DNA of 56,917 nucleotides from an uncultured Bacteroidales bacterium. GTDB lineage: Bacteria > Bacteroidota > Bacteroidia > Bacteroidales > UBA932. The stretch lies in contig ONOH01000031.1 in NCBI GenBank assembly GCA_900319405.1, positions 1 to 56,917 of the forward strand. Reading direction: 5' to 3'. The position numbers and the translations under genes are program-made. Shown here one piece after another: positions 45,252-53,566 of the stretch (its first letter is position 1; each line of letters starts with the position of its first letter). The notes under the pieces were generated by a model. The model had not been told where the DNA came from, searched no databases, and saw only the letters and a program-made list of their open reading frames with translations.

Positions 45252-48200
45252 TTAACCAGTCACAAAGATAGTGAAATTATCGTCTAAATACCAAAGGTAT
45301 CCTTCAACTTTTCCGTATCCCATTTTCCGGAAAAGAGCGGTATAGCGCTGAACCTGTTTTTTATAACGCTCCTGCTGCACCCCGAATTTATAGTCCACGA
45401 CCGTGACATGGCCGTCGGGATAGAGGATTACCCGGTCGGGGCGGTACTCCCGGCCGTCCGGAGAAAGAATGGGGACTTCCTGCAAAACCCGGTTCCCGGG
45501 AGCGAACCAGCCCATCGCTGCTACGGAAGCCATCCTCCCGGAGAGGAAAGCCAGAGTCTCTTCCCGGAGGGAGGCGGGTAACTCGCCGGCATTGACCGCC
45601 GCGTCCACGGCCCCAGGCAGGTCTTCGGCCGTTTCCAGCCTAGAGAGGATTCCATGCAGCACATTTCCGCGGATACGGCGGCTGGCCTCGGGGCCGAAGC
45701 TCCCGTCTTCGCCAAAGTAGTCCGCCGCTTCCGGACTCACCCGAAGGCGGTTTCCGCTTTCGGCCGGATAAGACGCATAACCGGCATAAACGGTCTTCTT
45801 TCCGCTTTCTTCCGGCATTATTTTTTTCGGCGGGTAAGGGGCTCCCCGGGTGTAATGAAGGGTCTGGACGAAGGCATACAGGAGATGCGACATATTCTTG
45901 TACTCCTGGAACCCCGCCTTGGGAAGCGGAGCGGATATCACTTTGAGCCCGTATTTGGCCCGCGTGAAAGCCACATACAGGACATTGATGTTGTCGATGG
46001 CCGCCATCTTTCGTTCTTTGAGGTAGTCGGCCTCGAAGAGGGAGTCGGTGCTGGAATCGCTCAGGGACACATAAAAAAGCCCCTGCGCCTGCTTCTCCAG
46101 CTCCGTTCCCTGTACCTCCGGCCGGCACCAGCAGGAACTGGCCTTGTACAGCGAAAACTTATCGGCAAACGGAACGATGACAAAAGGGAATTCAAGTCCC
46201 TTGGCTTTGTGGACGGTAATCACACGCACGCTGTCTCCGGTCTGGGGAGATGCGATTTTGGGCTGTGCCTCCTCCCAGTCTCGCAGGAAAGCCGACAGGT
46301 TGTTTCCTCCGGTCGATACCCAGTCCTGGAGGTAATCCATAAACGAGCGGATATAGGGTATCTCCGCCTCGAATTTTTGCGGGTCCCACTCCTTCAGCTT
46401 TCTCAAAAAACCCTCGGCCAGATCTGTCAGCGAATGGTAATGCTCCGGAATCTCCACATCCATGGAAGCGGCCAGGAAGGAAGCCACGGAGTTTTCCGCT
46501 TGCCCGGGAACGGCATCGGCCAGCGCCAACTGGGACACCAGGCGACGCACCGTCACCGAACTTTTGATGAAAAGTGAATCGTCCGACACCACGGGGATGT
46601 TCTTCCGTACCAGTGCCGATGCCACCTCCGAACCGTCCTTGTTGCTGCGCACCAGAACGGCCATATCCCCCCACTTTCCTCCGCGGTTGCTGATGTCCCG
46701 GAGGCTTTGAAGGACTTCCTCCATCGGATCTTCCGTGAAACACACTTCCACCGAGCCGGGTTCCGGATCCGGAAAGCACACGTTCTGCACGACATCCCGG
46801 TACAAATCCGAGATGCTGCCCGGCGATCCGGGGTCTTCCCCGCCCTGACGGTCCAGTTCCTGCGCCGCAAAAGCAAAGAAGGCATTGTTGAACTCCACGA
46901 TTTCCCGGCAGGTGCGGTAGTTCCCGTCCAGCACGGAAGACTCCACATCGGGGAATTCTTCTTCCAGCCGGCTTCCCAGGAGCCTCCAGTCGCTGCCCCG
47001 CCAGCGGTAGATGCTCTGTTTCACATCACCCACCACCAGGGAATCGTTTCCGGCACTTTCACTCTCCTTCAGCAGGGGGCGGAAGTTCTCCCATTGGATA
47101 TCGGCCGTGTCCTGGAATTCGTCCAGGAGGAAATCCTCATAGCGGACGCCCAACTTTTCGTAGATGAAAGGCGCATCCGTCCCGTCAATAATCTGATGAA
47201 GGATGGTATTACTGTCGTCAATGGAGATGACATTCTTTTCTTTCTGGATTTGCAGGAAGGCTTCCCTCAGTTCTCCGGCGACACCCAGGCCATAAATCTG
47301 CCTCTGGAGGATTCGGGCCGTACAGTACACTTTGTAAGGCTGGCCGAAAAGGTCCAGGAAAGTTTGCAGCGGGCCGTCCAGAACTGCTTCCAACTTCAGT
47401 CTCATCGCATCCTTGGCCTTGGCAAACCACTGGCTGGAGTCCGGAGCTTTCTTCATAAATGCGGGCGTGGGCTTTCCCAACGGTCCCCGGGCATCCCGGT
47501 AAACATAAAGCCCTTTGAAAAAACCGCGGTTGCTGTCGGCAGGATCTATGCCCGCGGCCTCAAAGACGTCGAGACACGCTCCGGCCGCTTCCGAGACTTT
47601 TTTCTCGAAGTCCCCGGTCACGGCCTTGCACAGGGCCTCCAGGCGCTCCAGCCTATCCCGGGGAAAGACGTCCTCCCCCTCCGGAAGTTTCTGCAGGCTT
47701 TTTGCCACCTCCTGCAGGCGGTCGTCCAAGGAAAACGTTCCGCTTTGCCAGAGATCTTCCTTCACGCTACCGGTAAGCCAGGCAAGCAGCGCCCCGTCAC
47801 CTTCCGAGAGAGTATCCAGTACCCGGTCCACACTTTCATTGACCAGGGCCTCCCGGTCCAGCTGGACCTGATAGGAAGAGAACTGGCCGATTTCGCGGGA
47901 AAAAGCCCGGAGGGTCTGCTGGAAGAAACGGTCTATGGTGGAGACGGCGAAGGCGGAATAATCGTGCAGGATGCCGGTGAGCTGCTGCAGGGCTTTCTTC
48001 CCCAGGCTTTCGGCATCCCCGAAAAGAGAGGGGACAAAATCCTTATAATACTTGGATTTCTCCGGCTCACGGGACAGGGTGTGCAACTCCTTGAGGATAC
48101 GGCGCTTCATCTCGTCCGTAGCCTTGTTGGTGAAGGTTACGGCCAGCACGTGGCGATAGGCATCGGCTTTTTCGCCTTGCAAGATAAGGCGGATGTATTC

Positions 48201-48257
48201 CCGCGCCAGATTGTATGTCTTTCCGGACCCTGCCGAAGCTTTCAGGACCTTGATCAT
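45252..48257 (-). CDS. UvrD/RecB-type helicase-nuclease, AddA-like
   Basis: I start at ATG 48257 (MIKVLKASAGSGKT), which overlaps the stop of the XRE gene; the upstream frame is antisense-like. The 1001-residue protein has superfamily-1A helicase motifs: Walker A ASAGSGKT at 7-14, AVTFTNKATDEMKRRI (motif Ia), LLDEFQDTADIQW (motif II), GDVKQSIYRWRGSD (III), and TVHKAKGLEF and LYVAFTRAKYGL (V/VI). The C-terminus carries a RecB-like nuclease with RPDRVILY and VVDYKFG. With the AddB-like protein at 24889 it would unwind and trim DNA breaks before RecA loading. Confidence 0.9.
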   Translation of the reverse strand: MIKVLKASAGSGKTYNLAREYIRLILQGEKADAYRHVLAVTFTNKATDEMKRRILKELHTLSREPEKSKYYKDFVPSLFGDAESLGKKALQQLTGILHDYSAFAVSTIDRFFQQTLRAFSREIGQFSSYQVQLDREALVNESVDRVLDTLSEGDGALLAWLTGSVKEDLWQSGTFSLDDRLQEVAKSLQKLPEGEDVFPRDRLERLEALCKAVTGDFEKKVSEAAGACLDVFEAAGIDPADSNRGFFKGLYVYRDARGPLGKPTPAFMKKAPDSSQWFAKAKDAMRLKLEAVLDGPLQTFLDLFGQPYKVYCTARILQRQIYGLGVAGELREAFLQIQKEKNVISIDDSNTILHQIIDGTDAPFIYEKLGVRYEDFLLDEFQDTADIQWENFRPLLKESESAGNDSLVVGDVKQSIYRWRGSDWRLLGSRLEEEFPDVESSVLDGNYRTCREIVEFNNAFFAFAAQELDRQGGEDPGSPGSISDLYRDVVQNVCFPDPEPGSVEVCFTEDPMEEVLQSLRDISNRGGKWGDMAVLVRSNKDGSEVASALVRKNIPVVSDDSLFIKSSVTVRRLVSQLALADAVPGQAENSVASFLAASMDVEIPEHYHSLTDLAEGFLRKLKEWDPQKFEAEIPYIRSFMDYLQDWVSTGGNNLSAFLRDWEEAQPKIASPQTGDSVRVITVHKAKGLEFPFVIVPFADKFSLYKASSCWCRPEVQGTELEKQAQGLFYVSLSDSSTDSLFEADYLKERKMAAIDNINVLYVAFTRAKYGLKVISAPLPKAGFQEYKNMSHLLYAFVQTLHYTRGAPYPPKKIMPEESGKKTVYAGYASYPAESGNRLRVSPEAADYFGEDGSFGPEASRRIRGNVLHGILSRLETAEDLPGAVDAAVNAGELPASLREETLAFLSGRMASVAAMGWFAPGNRVLQEVPILSPDGREYRPDRVILYPDGHVTVVDYKFGVQQERYKKQVQRYTALFRKMGYGKVEGYLWYLDDNFTIFVTG

Positions 48258-48472
48258 TCCTCTTTCTCCTGCGGCTGGAACTCCAGGATGTCTCCCGGCT
48301 GGCAGTCCAGGGCGCTGCAGAGAGCTTCCAGGGTACTCAGGCGCACGGCCTTGGCCCTTCCGCATTTCAGGATGGAAAGATTTGCGGGAGTAATGCCGAC
48401 TTTTTGGGCCAGCTCGCCGGAAGACATTTTCCGGCGGGCCAGCATAACATCTATATTAATGATAATAGGCAT
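48254..48472 (-). CDS. Small XRE-family HTH regulator
   Basis: A 72-residue protein made almost wholly of a Cro/C1-type helix-turn-helix: MLARRKMSSGELAQKVGIT, PANLSILKCGRAKAVRLSTLEALCSALDC, then PGDILEF and an acidic tail. It is like the stand-alone regulators (HTH_26) that often sit beside a small membrane protein gene, but here it overlaps the AddA-like gene by four bases and follows the flotillin gene by six. Its target is unknown; it may control this cluster. Confidence 0.87.
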   Translation of the reverse strand: MPIIINIDVMLARRKMSSGELAQKVGITPANLSILKCGRAKAVRLSTLEALCSALDCQPGDILEFQPQEKEE

Positions 48473-48478
48473 ACTATC

Positions 48479-49864
48479 TTACTTTTCTTCCGGGCTATGC
48501 TGCTCCTCGGGGGCCGGTTTTCCCTTCAGATACGCCGGAAGTTCCATACCGGCCATTTTGAAGAGGTCGTCCAGCGGAGGAACGGATTTCATCATTCCGG
48601 AAATGAAATTGGAAGTGGCGGTTTTCCCGTTGACCGAACTTCCACCGTCCCAGACCGTCACCTTGTCGATATTGATGCCCTTGACGGCTTCCACCTGGGT
48701 CTTCACCAGTTCGGGCAGTTTGTCGGCAATCATCATCAGGACCGCCTTCTGGGCGTCTCCCTCGGCCGCATTCACCAGGTTCTTGAAACCGTCGGCTTGC
48801 TTGGTGAGGATTTCCAGCATACCCTTGGCCTGAGCATCCATCTTGGCGAAGATGGCGTCGGCTTCACCTTTTGCCTTGCGGCGAATCTGCTCGGCCTCGG
48901 CCTCGGCCTCGATGATCTTCTTCTGCTTGTCGATTTCGGCAGCGACCACGATATTGGCCTTCTGGGTAGCCTCCTCACGGGCGGCACGGGCCAGTTCGGC
49001 GTCGCGCTCACTCTGATAAGCCTCCTCGAGGGCCTTGGCGGCCTGCACCTTTTCGGCGGCCACGGCCAGACGGTCGGCCTCGGCGGTTTTCTGACGGCGC
49101 AGGGCGTCGGAATTGGCGATTTCAATCTTGGCACTGTTCTCACCCTTGACGGCATCCGCATCGGCGGCGGCCACATTGATACGGGTATCCTTGTCGGCCA
49201 TCGCCTTTCCGGTTTCACCGTAACGGTTCTGCTCGGCTACGCTCTTTTTGGCATCGTTGATGGCCTTGGCGGCGGCTTCCTTACCCAGGGCCTCGATATA
49301 GCCGGACTCGTCGCGGATATCCGTTACGTTCACGTTAATGAGCTTGAGGCCGATTTTGCGGAGTTCCGCTTCCACGTTGGTGGACACATTGGCGAGGAAT
49401 TTGTCGCGGTCGGCGTTGATTTCCTCAATGTCCATCGTGGCAATCACCAGACGCAACTGACCGAAAAGGATATCGGTAGCAATGTTCTGAATGCTGTCCA
49501 CGCTCAGGCCCAGGAGGCGCTCCGCGGCGTTCGTCATATTCTCAGGCTCAGTGGAGATACCCACGGTAAAACGACAGGGAACGTCCACGCGGATGTTCTG
49601 CTTGGAAAGGGCGTTGGTGAGGTTGCATTCGATGGAGATGGGCTTGAGATCCAGGAAGGCATAGTCCTGGAACACAGGCCAGATAAAGGCGGCGCCGCCG
49701 TGAATGCAACGGGCCGATGTAATGCTTCCATGGGCATTTTTACCCGTCTTGCCATAGATGACAAGAATCTTGTCGGAGGGGCAGCGGCGATAGCGCTTGA
49801 GGATGGCCGCCAGGGTTACGAACACCACGGCCACAAGAATGAGGATCAAATAAAGCTGGGTCAT
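48479..49864 (-). CDS. Flotillin-family (SPFH) membrane scaffold protein
   Basis: A 461-residue protein with an N-terminal membrane helix (about 3-23), a band-7/SPFH domain (about 30-200, with CRFTVGIST and LLGLSVDSIQNIATDILFGQLR), a long alanine/glutamate-rich coiled coil (about 200-345, many EAEAEQIRRKA-type heptads) and a C-terminal DGFKNLVNAAEGD... region. This is the flotillin/YqiK architecture that organises ordered membrane domains. The upstream NfeD-like gene is its usual partner, with a five-base gap. Confidence 0.92.
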   Translation of the reverse strand: MTQLYLILILVAVVFVTLAAILKRYRRCPSDKILVIYGKTGKNAHGSITSARCIHGGAAFIWPVFQDYAFLDLKPISIECNLTNALSKQNIRVDVPCRFTVGISTEPENMTNAAERLLGLSVDSIQNIATDILFGQLRLVIATMDIEEINADRDKFLANVSTNVEAELRKIGLKLINVNVTDIRDESGYIEALGKEAAAKAINDAKKSVAEQNRYGETGKAMADKDTRINVAAADADAVKGENSAKIEIANSDALRRQKTAEADRLAVAAEKVQAAKALEEAYQSERDAELARAAREEATQKANIVVAAEIDKQKKIIEAEAEAEQIRRKAKGEADAIFAKMDAQAKGMLEILTKQADGFKNLVNAAEGDAQKAVLMMIADKLPELVKTQVEAVKGINIDKVTVWDGGSSVNGKTATSNFISGMMKSVPPLDDLFKMAGMELPAYLKGKPAPEEQHSPEEK

Positions 49865-49869
49865 AATTG

Positions 49870-50478
49870 TTATATGGTATAAGTGTTAATGGCTTCAACC
49901 AAAAGGGTATTGGCATCCAGGGCATCCACAACGCGAATATGTGTGCCGGTTTTGAGGTCTTCCTCGCTTTCGGTGACGGCATCGTACTCGCGGACGGCGC
50001 CGGCGATGGTAATCTGCACCTTCCCTACACCGCAGCGGGCGGCAGGAATGGTCAGATACACCTTTCCTTCGCAACCGGAGGCCGATTTCTGCAGATTGAT
50101 ATTCCCGCTCTGTTGCATCCCGGCCAGCCACTTGAACAGGTACATCACCGCCGCCACCAGCGCAACGCCTATCAGGGCGGAGACCAGAATCAGGAGTGTC
50201 TTGGAAGGAATGGCCTCCTGGAGGAGGATGGCACTCCAGCCGAATCCCAGGATAAAGTTCACAAAATTGCGGAAAGTGTACAGGTTGGAACCCCCTTCTA
50301 TATTAGAGAGGTCACTGCCGTCCATCGAGGTGTCCACGTCCATGTCGAAGTCGGCATCCGCATCGGCCCCGATGAAGGTGAGGATACTTTGGATCAGGAA
50401 GATGAGCGAGGCGGCCAGGGTTACGCCCCACAAGACTTTCATTACAAGGCTAAGGCTAGCCCACCAAGTTGCAATCAT
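49870..50478 (-). CDS. NfeD-like OB-fold membrane protein, flotillin partner
   Basis: The 202-residue protein has an N-terminal membrane helix (about 13-36), an acidic loop (DADADFDMDVDTSMDGSD), two further membrane segments (about 66-115), and a C-terminal OB-like domain with GCEGKVYLTIPAARCGVGKVQ and REYDAVTE (about 132-165). This is the YqiJ/YuaF type of NfeD protein that works with flotillin. It is the first gene of the seven-gene minus-strand cluster that ends at 41631. Confidence 0.85.
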   Translation of the reverse strand: MIATWWASLSLVMKVLWGVTLAASLIFLIQSILTFIGADADADFDMDVDTSMDGSDLSNIEGGSNLYTFRNFVNFILGFGWSAILLQEAIPSKTLLILVSALIGVALVAAVMYLFKWLAGMQQSGNINLQKSASGCEGKVYLTIPAARCGVGKVQITIAGAVREYDAVTESEEDLKTGTHIRVVDALDANTLLVEAINTYTI

Positions 50479-50504
50479 AAGGCTTTTGTATTTGGTTTCT
50501 TTTG

Positions 50505-50534
50505 CAAAGATAATAAATATTTATTGATTTGCAA
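50505..50534 (-). promoter_or_regulatory. Promoter of the NfeD/flotillin cluster
   Basis: On the minus strand TTG (50534-50532), 19 bases, TATCTTTG (50512-50505), 27 bases before the start codon at 50478. The divergent promoter at 50559-50589 shares the same A/T-rich gap. Confidence 0.75.
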
Positions 50535-50558
50535 CAAAAATATTAAAAATTTCGATTT

Positions 50559-50589
50559 TTTGTTTTTTGATTGTTTTTTCGTATCTTTG
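50559..50589 (+). promoter_or_regulatory. Promoter of the DUF937-like gene
   Basis: TTTG (50559-50562), 19 bases, TATCTTTG (50582-50589), 17 bases before the ATG at 50607. The longer open frame starting at 50571 would begin inside the promoter, so it is rejected. Confidence 0.75.
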
Positions 50590-50606
50590 ACAAAATATTA
50601 AAACCT

Positions 50607-51068
50607 ATGGCAAACATCAACGACATTATCGGGCAGCTTGTCAACTCTGCTGCCGGCAAGGTGGAAATCCCTGCCAACCTGAAAGACCAGGTCCTCGGTG
50701 GCCTCTCCAGCTCCATCCTGGGCTCCCTCACCCAGACGGCATCCAAGGCCGGCGGTCTGGATGAAATCAAGAACCTCCTCACCGGAAAGGCAGACGCCGC
50801 CACCAGCGGAATCACCGCCCTGGCCGGCAACCTCTTTAATAAGAATGTGCTCAGCAAACTGAACCTGGGCAGTCTGGCTCCGGTCCTCGCCGGCCTCATC
50901 CCCGGCATCATGGGAAAACTTTCCGGCTTCCTCAAAGACCAGGACGGTGACGGTGACGTGGACCTCAACGACATCATCCTCTCCCTCAAGGGTGGTTCCG
51001 GCGCAGGTGCCGGCCTTCTGGGCGCTGCCACCAGCATCCTGGGCGGTCTTTTCGGCAAGAAAAATTAA
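50607..51068 (+). CDS. Small glycine-rich protein with an EF-hand loop (DUF937-like)
   Basis: A 153-residue protein starting MANINDIIGQLVN with no signal peptide. The first 105 residues are helical with repeated small-residue stretches, resembling DUF937/YidB-like proteins. Residues 111-122 (DQDGDGDVDLND) form a textbook EF-hand or dockerin-type calcium loop with aspartates at positions 1, 3, 5, 9 and 12. A glycine/alanine-rich tail (GGSGAGAGLLGAATSILGGLFG) follows. Calcium binding is inferred; function unknown. It has its own promoter and terminator. Confidence 0.75.
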   Translation: MANINDIIGQLVNSAAGKVEIPANLKDQVLGGLSSSILGSLTQTASKAGGLDEIKNLLTGKADAATSGITALAGNLFNKNVLSKLNLGSLAPVLAGLIPGIMGKLSGFLKDQDGDGDVDLNDIILSLKGGSGAGAGLLGAATSILGGLFGKKN

Positions 51069-51087
51069 AACCGGTCCCTCAAAGCAC

Positions 51088-51117
51088 AAAAGCCCGGCAG
51101 CGGATGTCGGGCTTTTT
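51088..51117 (+). terminator. Intrinsic terminator after the EF-hand gene
   Basis: AAAAGCCCG (51088-51096) pairs with CGGGCTTTT (51108-51116), ending in T5. It lies between the EF-hand gene and manC, whose ATG is 17 bases further on, so manC needs read-through or its own signal; I see no clear -7 box. Confidence 0.8.
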
Positions 51118-51133
51118 CCTTAATCCCGAAAGA

Positions 51134-52174
51134 ATGAATACACACGTCGTCATTATGGCCGGCGGTATCGGAAGCAGGCTCTGGCCGCTTTCCACACCGG
51201 ATGTCCCCAAGCAGTTCATCGATGTCCTGGGCGTGGGCCGCACCCTCATCCAACTCACCACAGACCGCTTTGGCCCCCTCTGCGCGCCGGAGAATTTCTG
51301 GGTGGTTACCGGAGAGAAATACGTAAACCTGGTGAAAGAGCAGCTCCCCGACATTCCCGCAGACCAGATTCTGGCCGAACCGGAAGGCCGAAACACCGCT
51401 CCCTGCATCGCCTACGCCTCCTGGAAGATTGCCCGCAAGGATCCTGAAGCCAACATCGTAGTCACCCCCGCCGACGCCCTGGTCCTGAAGACGGCCGATT
51501 TCGCCGTTACCATTGCCAAGGCCCTGGCTTTCACGGAAGAGAGGGATGCCATCGTTACCGTGGGCATCACTCCCTCCCGGCCGGAAACCGGCTACGGTTA
51601 CATCAACGCCGCAGAAGCCCTGCACGGACAGCTGGTCAAAGTAAGCGAATTCAAAGAGAAGCCGGACCTGGACACCGCCATCCGTTACCTGGAGGACGGA
51701 CGCTATTTCTGGAATGCCGGCATCTTTGTCTGGAACGTACGCACCATCGTGAACGAGCTCCGGTCCTACACTCCGCAAATCGCCGAGATTATGGACCAGC
51801 TCACCCCCTCCCTGTTCACCGAAAACGAGACCACGGAACTCCGCCGTCTCTTCCCAAGCTGCGAAAAGATTTCCATCGACTATGCCGTGATGGAAAAGTC
51901 TCCCCGCATCTATGTCATTGCAGAAGACCTTGGCTGGAGCGACCTGGGAAGCTGGGGCTCTGTCCTCACGCGGATGGAAACCGACCCGGACGGCAATGCC
52001 GTGGTGGGAAGCGACGTACGCCTTTTCGGCTGCCGGGACTGCTTTGTACACAGCGCCGGAGAGAAGACCGTAGTGGTGGAAGGCCTTGACGGATACATTG
52101 TTGCCGAATCGGGAAACCGCCTGCTGATTTGCCGTCTTTCCCAGGAACAGCACATCAAGGAATATTCTGCATAA
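51134..52174 (+). CDS. manC: Mannose-1-phosphate guanylyltransferase
   Basis: Start taken at ATG 51134 (MNTHVVIMAGG); 346 residues. The enzyme makes GDP-mannose from GTP and mannose 1-phosphate for glycan synthesis. Nucleotidyltransferase motifs are present: MAGGIGSRLWPLS at 8-20, PKQF at about 25-28, EPEGRNTAPCIAYAS near 85-99, TPADALV, FKEKPD and GIFVWNVRT, with WSDLGSWGS near 275. The C-terminal left-handed helix found in longer bifunctional ManC proteins (phosphomannose isomerase) is absent, as is usual in Bacteroidota. Confidence 0.92.
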   Translation: MNTHVVIMAGGIGSRLWPLSTPDVPKQFIDVLGVGRTLIQLTTDRFGPLCAPENFWVVTGEKYVNLVKEQLPDIPADQILAEPEGRNTAPCIAYASWKIARKDPEANIVVTPADALVLKTADFAVTIAKALAFTEERDAIVTVGITPSRPETGYGYINAAEALHGQLVKVSEFKEKPDLDTAIRYLEDGRYFWNAGIFVWNVRTIVNELRSYTPQIAEIMDQLTPSLFTENETTELRRLFPSCEKISIDYAVMEKSPRIYVIAEDLGWSDLGSWGSVLTRMETDPDGNAVVGSDVRLFGCRDCFVHSAGEKTVVVEGLDGYIVAESGNRLLICRLSQEQHIKEYSA

Positions 52175-52191
52175 ATTTTTTAAATATTTTA

Positions 52192-52221
52192 TTGCAGATC
52201 CCAAAATAATTACTACCTTTG
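52192..52221 (+). promoter_or_regulatory. Promoter of the tRNA-Lys pair
   Basis: TTG (52192-52194), 19 bases, TACCTTTG (52214-52221), 21 bases before the first tRNA. Confidence 0.7.
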
Positions 52222-52242
52222 CAATCCCGATTTGGGGCGGAA

Positions 52243-52315
52243 GACTCGTTAGCTCAGTTGGTAGAGCACAACACTTTTAATGTTGGGGTCTCGGGTTCGA
52301 GCCCCGAACGGGTCA
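52243..52315 (+). tRNA. tRNA-Lys (UUU anticodon)
   Basis: A complete 73-base cloverleaf: acceptor GACTCGT/ACGGGTC, D arm AGCTCAGTTGGTAGAGC, anticodon stem CAACA/TGTTG with loop CTTTTAA (anticodon TTT), and T arm CGGGTTCGAGCCCCG with GTTCGA. The 3' CCA is not encoded and must be added. Confidence 0.97.
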
Positions 52316-52330
52316 CAAAGACATATACCA

Positions 52331-52403
<73 letters not shown>

Positions 52404-52407
52404 CTTC

Positions 52408-52444
52408 AAAAGCCGGATAGCCGATAAAAGCCATCCGGCTTTTT
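52408..52444 (+). terminator. Intrinsic terminator of the tRNA unit
   Basis: AAAAGCCGGAT (52408-52418) pairs with ATCCGGCTTTT (52433-52443 region), followed by TTTT. Its T run doubles as part of the -33 element of the next gene. Confidence 0.85.
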
Positions 52445-52473
52445 GCATTTGACCGCCTTTTTTTGTATGTTTG
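52442..52473 (+). promoter_or_regulatory. Promoter of the GDPD lipoprotein gene
   Basis: TTTG (52442-52445), 20 bases, TATGTTTG (52466-52473). The ATG at 52478 is only four bases further, so the mRNA would be leaderless or nearly so, or the start is a later codon; the signal peptide fits the ATG at 52478. Confidence 0.6.
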
Positions 52474-52477
52474 TGCT

Positions 52478-53566
52478 ATGGTTAAAAGACTTTTTCCCTT
52501 TTTTCTCGCGTGGCTGTTTGTCCTTTCCTGCGGACGGGAGGGCGCCCAGGACGCCCCCTACGCCGTGGCCCACAGAGGATGCTGGCTGATGGACGGCGAC
52601 GAGTTCTACATCAATGAGAACTGTCCGGACGGCGTCCGGATGGCCGCCCGTTATGGCTATCCGGCCATTGAGTGCGATGTCCGGTACACCCGGGACAGCG
52701 TGATGGTCCTGATGCACGACGGCACCATCAACCGGACGATGCGGATGGCTTCCGATTATTCTCCGATTCCCGAACCCGTAAAGGTTTCCGACTGCACTTT
52801 CGAGGAGCTCCGGACCCGCTATGTGCTGGCCTCCACGGACCCTGCCCTGCGGACTCCCATTCCCACGCTTGAGGAACTTCTGGAAACCTGCCGCGAAACC
52901 GGCGTCATCCCTATGCTCCACAGTGCCATAGTGGAATCCTACCGCTTGGCACACGATATTATGGGAGACCGTTTTATCGCTTTCGACGCCAAGGAGGAAG
53001 CGGTAAGCCAGGCCCGGAACTATTCTTCCTGCCTGATCCTCCTGGACCCCGGAAAGGATAGTGCCGACAGCACCATCGGCAGGCTGCAGGCAATGGGCGG
53101 CCGCTGCGGTATGAGTACGATGAATTACCACATGCTGGACTCGGCCTATATCCAGAGCGTAAAACAGGCCGGATACGAAGTGCAAGCCTCCATTTTCCCG
53201 GCTCACCACGCACAACGGGCCACCGCCGACGGTGTCACCATCCAGTTGTCAGACTTCTACTGGCACCAGACACAGGGCCGGAAAGTCGTCGCTTCCTTGA
53301 AAAAGAAACGCCTGCATCTCTCCGAAGGAGAATGTTTTACCTGGACGAAGCAGGCTCCTGAATACGCCGCCATAACGATGGAGCTGGATTTCACAGGCTC
53401 CCTCGAAATCACGCTCTGCGACAAAACCTACACCCTTTCCCACAAGGAAGGACAAAAGCCGGAAAGTTTGGGTCTCCGGCTATTCAAAACGGATGCGGAA
53501 GTGAGTCTGAAAGCCCTTGGGGCAAGCGACATCCGGTCCTTGAAAATAAAACTGTACGCTATTTAG
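52478..53566 (+). CDS. Glycerophosphodiester phosphodiesterase lipoprotein
   Basis: With the start at 52478 the product has 362 residues, with a signal peptide and lipobox FVLSC (Cys18). The GDPD TIM-barrel active site is seen as AHRG (31-34), IECDVRYT with E65 and D67, and LMHDGTINRT with H80; these are the acid-base and metal residues that cleave glycerophosphodiesters to glycerol 3-phosphate and an alcohol. The region after about 265 (LHLSEGECFTW...) is an extra beta-rich domain not needed for the family core. The 3' end overlaps the convergent nrdG region by eight bases. Confidence 0.87.
   Translation: MVKRLFPFFLAWLFVLSCGREGAQDAPYAVAHRGCWLMDGDEFYINENCPDGVRMAARYGYPAIECDVRYTRDSVMVLMHDGTINRTMRMASDYSPIPEPVKVSDCTFEELRTRYVLASTDPALRTPIPTLEELLETCRETGVIPMLHSAIVESYRLAHDIMGDRFIAFDAKEEAVSQARNYSSCLILLDPGKDSADSTIGRLQAMGGRCGMSTMNYHMLDSAYIQSVKQAGYEVQASIFPAHHAQRATADGVTIQLSDFYWHQTQGRKVVASLKKKRLHLSEGECFTWTKQAPEYAAITMELDFTGSLEITLCDKTYTLSHKEGQKPESLGLRLFKTDAEVSLKALGASDIRSLKIKLYAI

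Noticed and set aside
48254-48472. XRE protein as antitoxin of a toxin-antitoxin pair
   Set aside because: No small toxin gene is adjacent on either side; neighbours are flotillin and the AddA-like helicase.
46707-48833. 708-codon plus-strand frame opposite the AddA-like gene, and similar ones at 27286-29421, 30814-32874 and 54786-56255
   Set aside because: All lie antisense to well-supported genes (AddA-like, SppA, DPP III, NrdD) and lack promoters or motifs.
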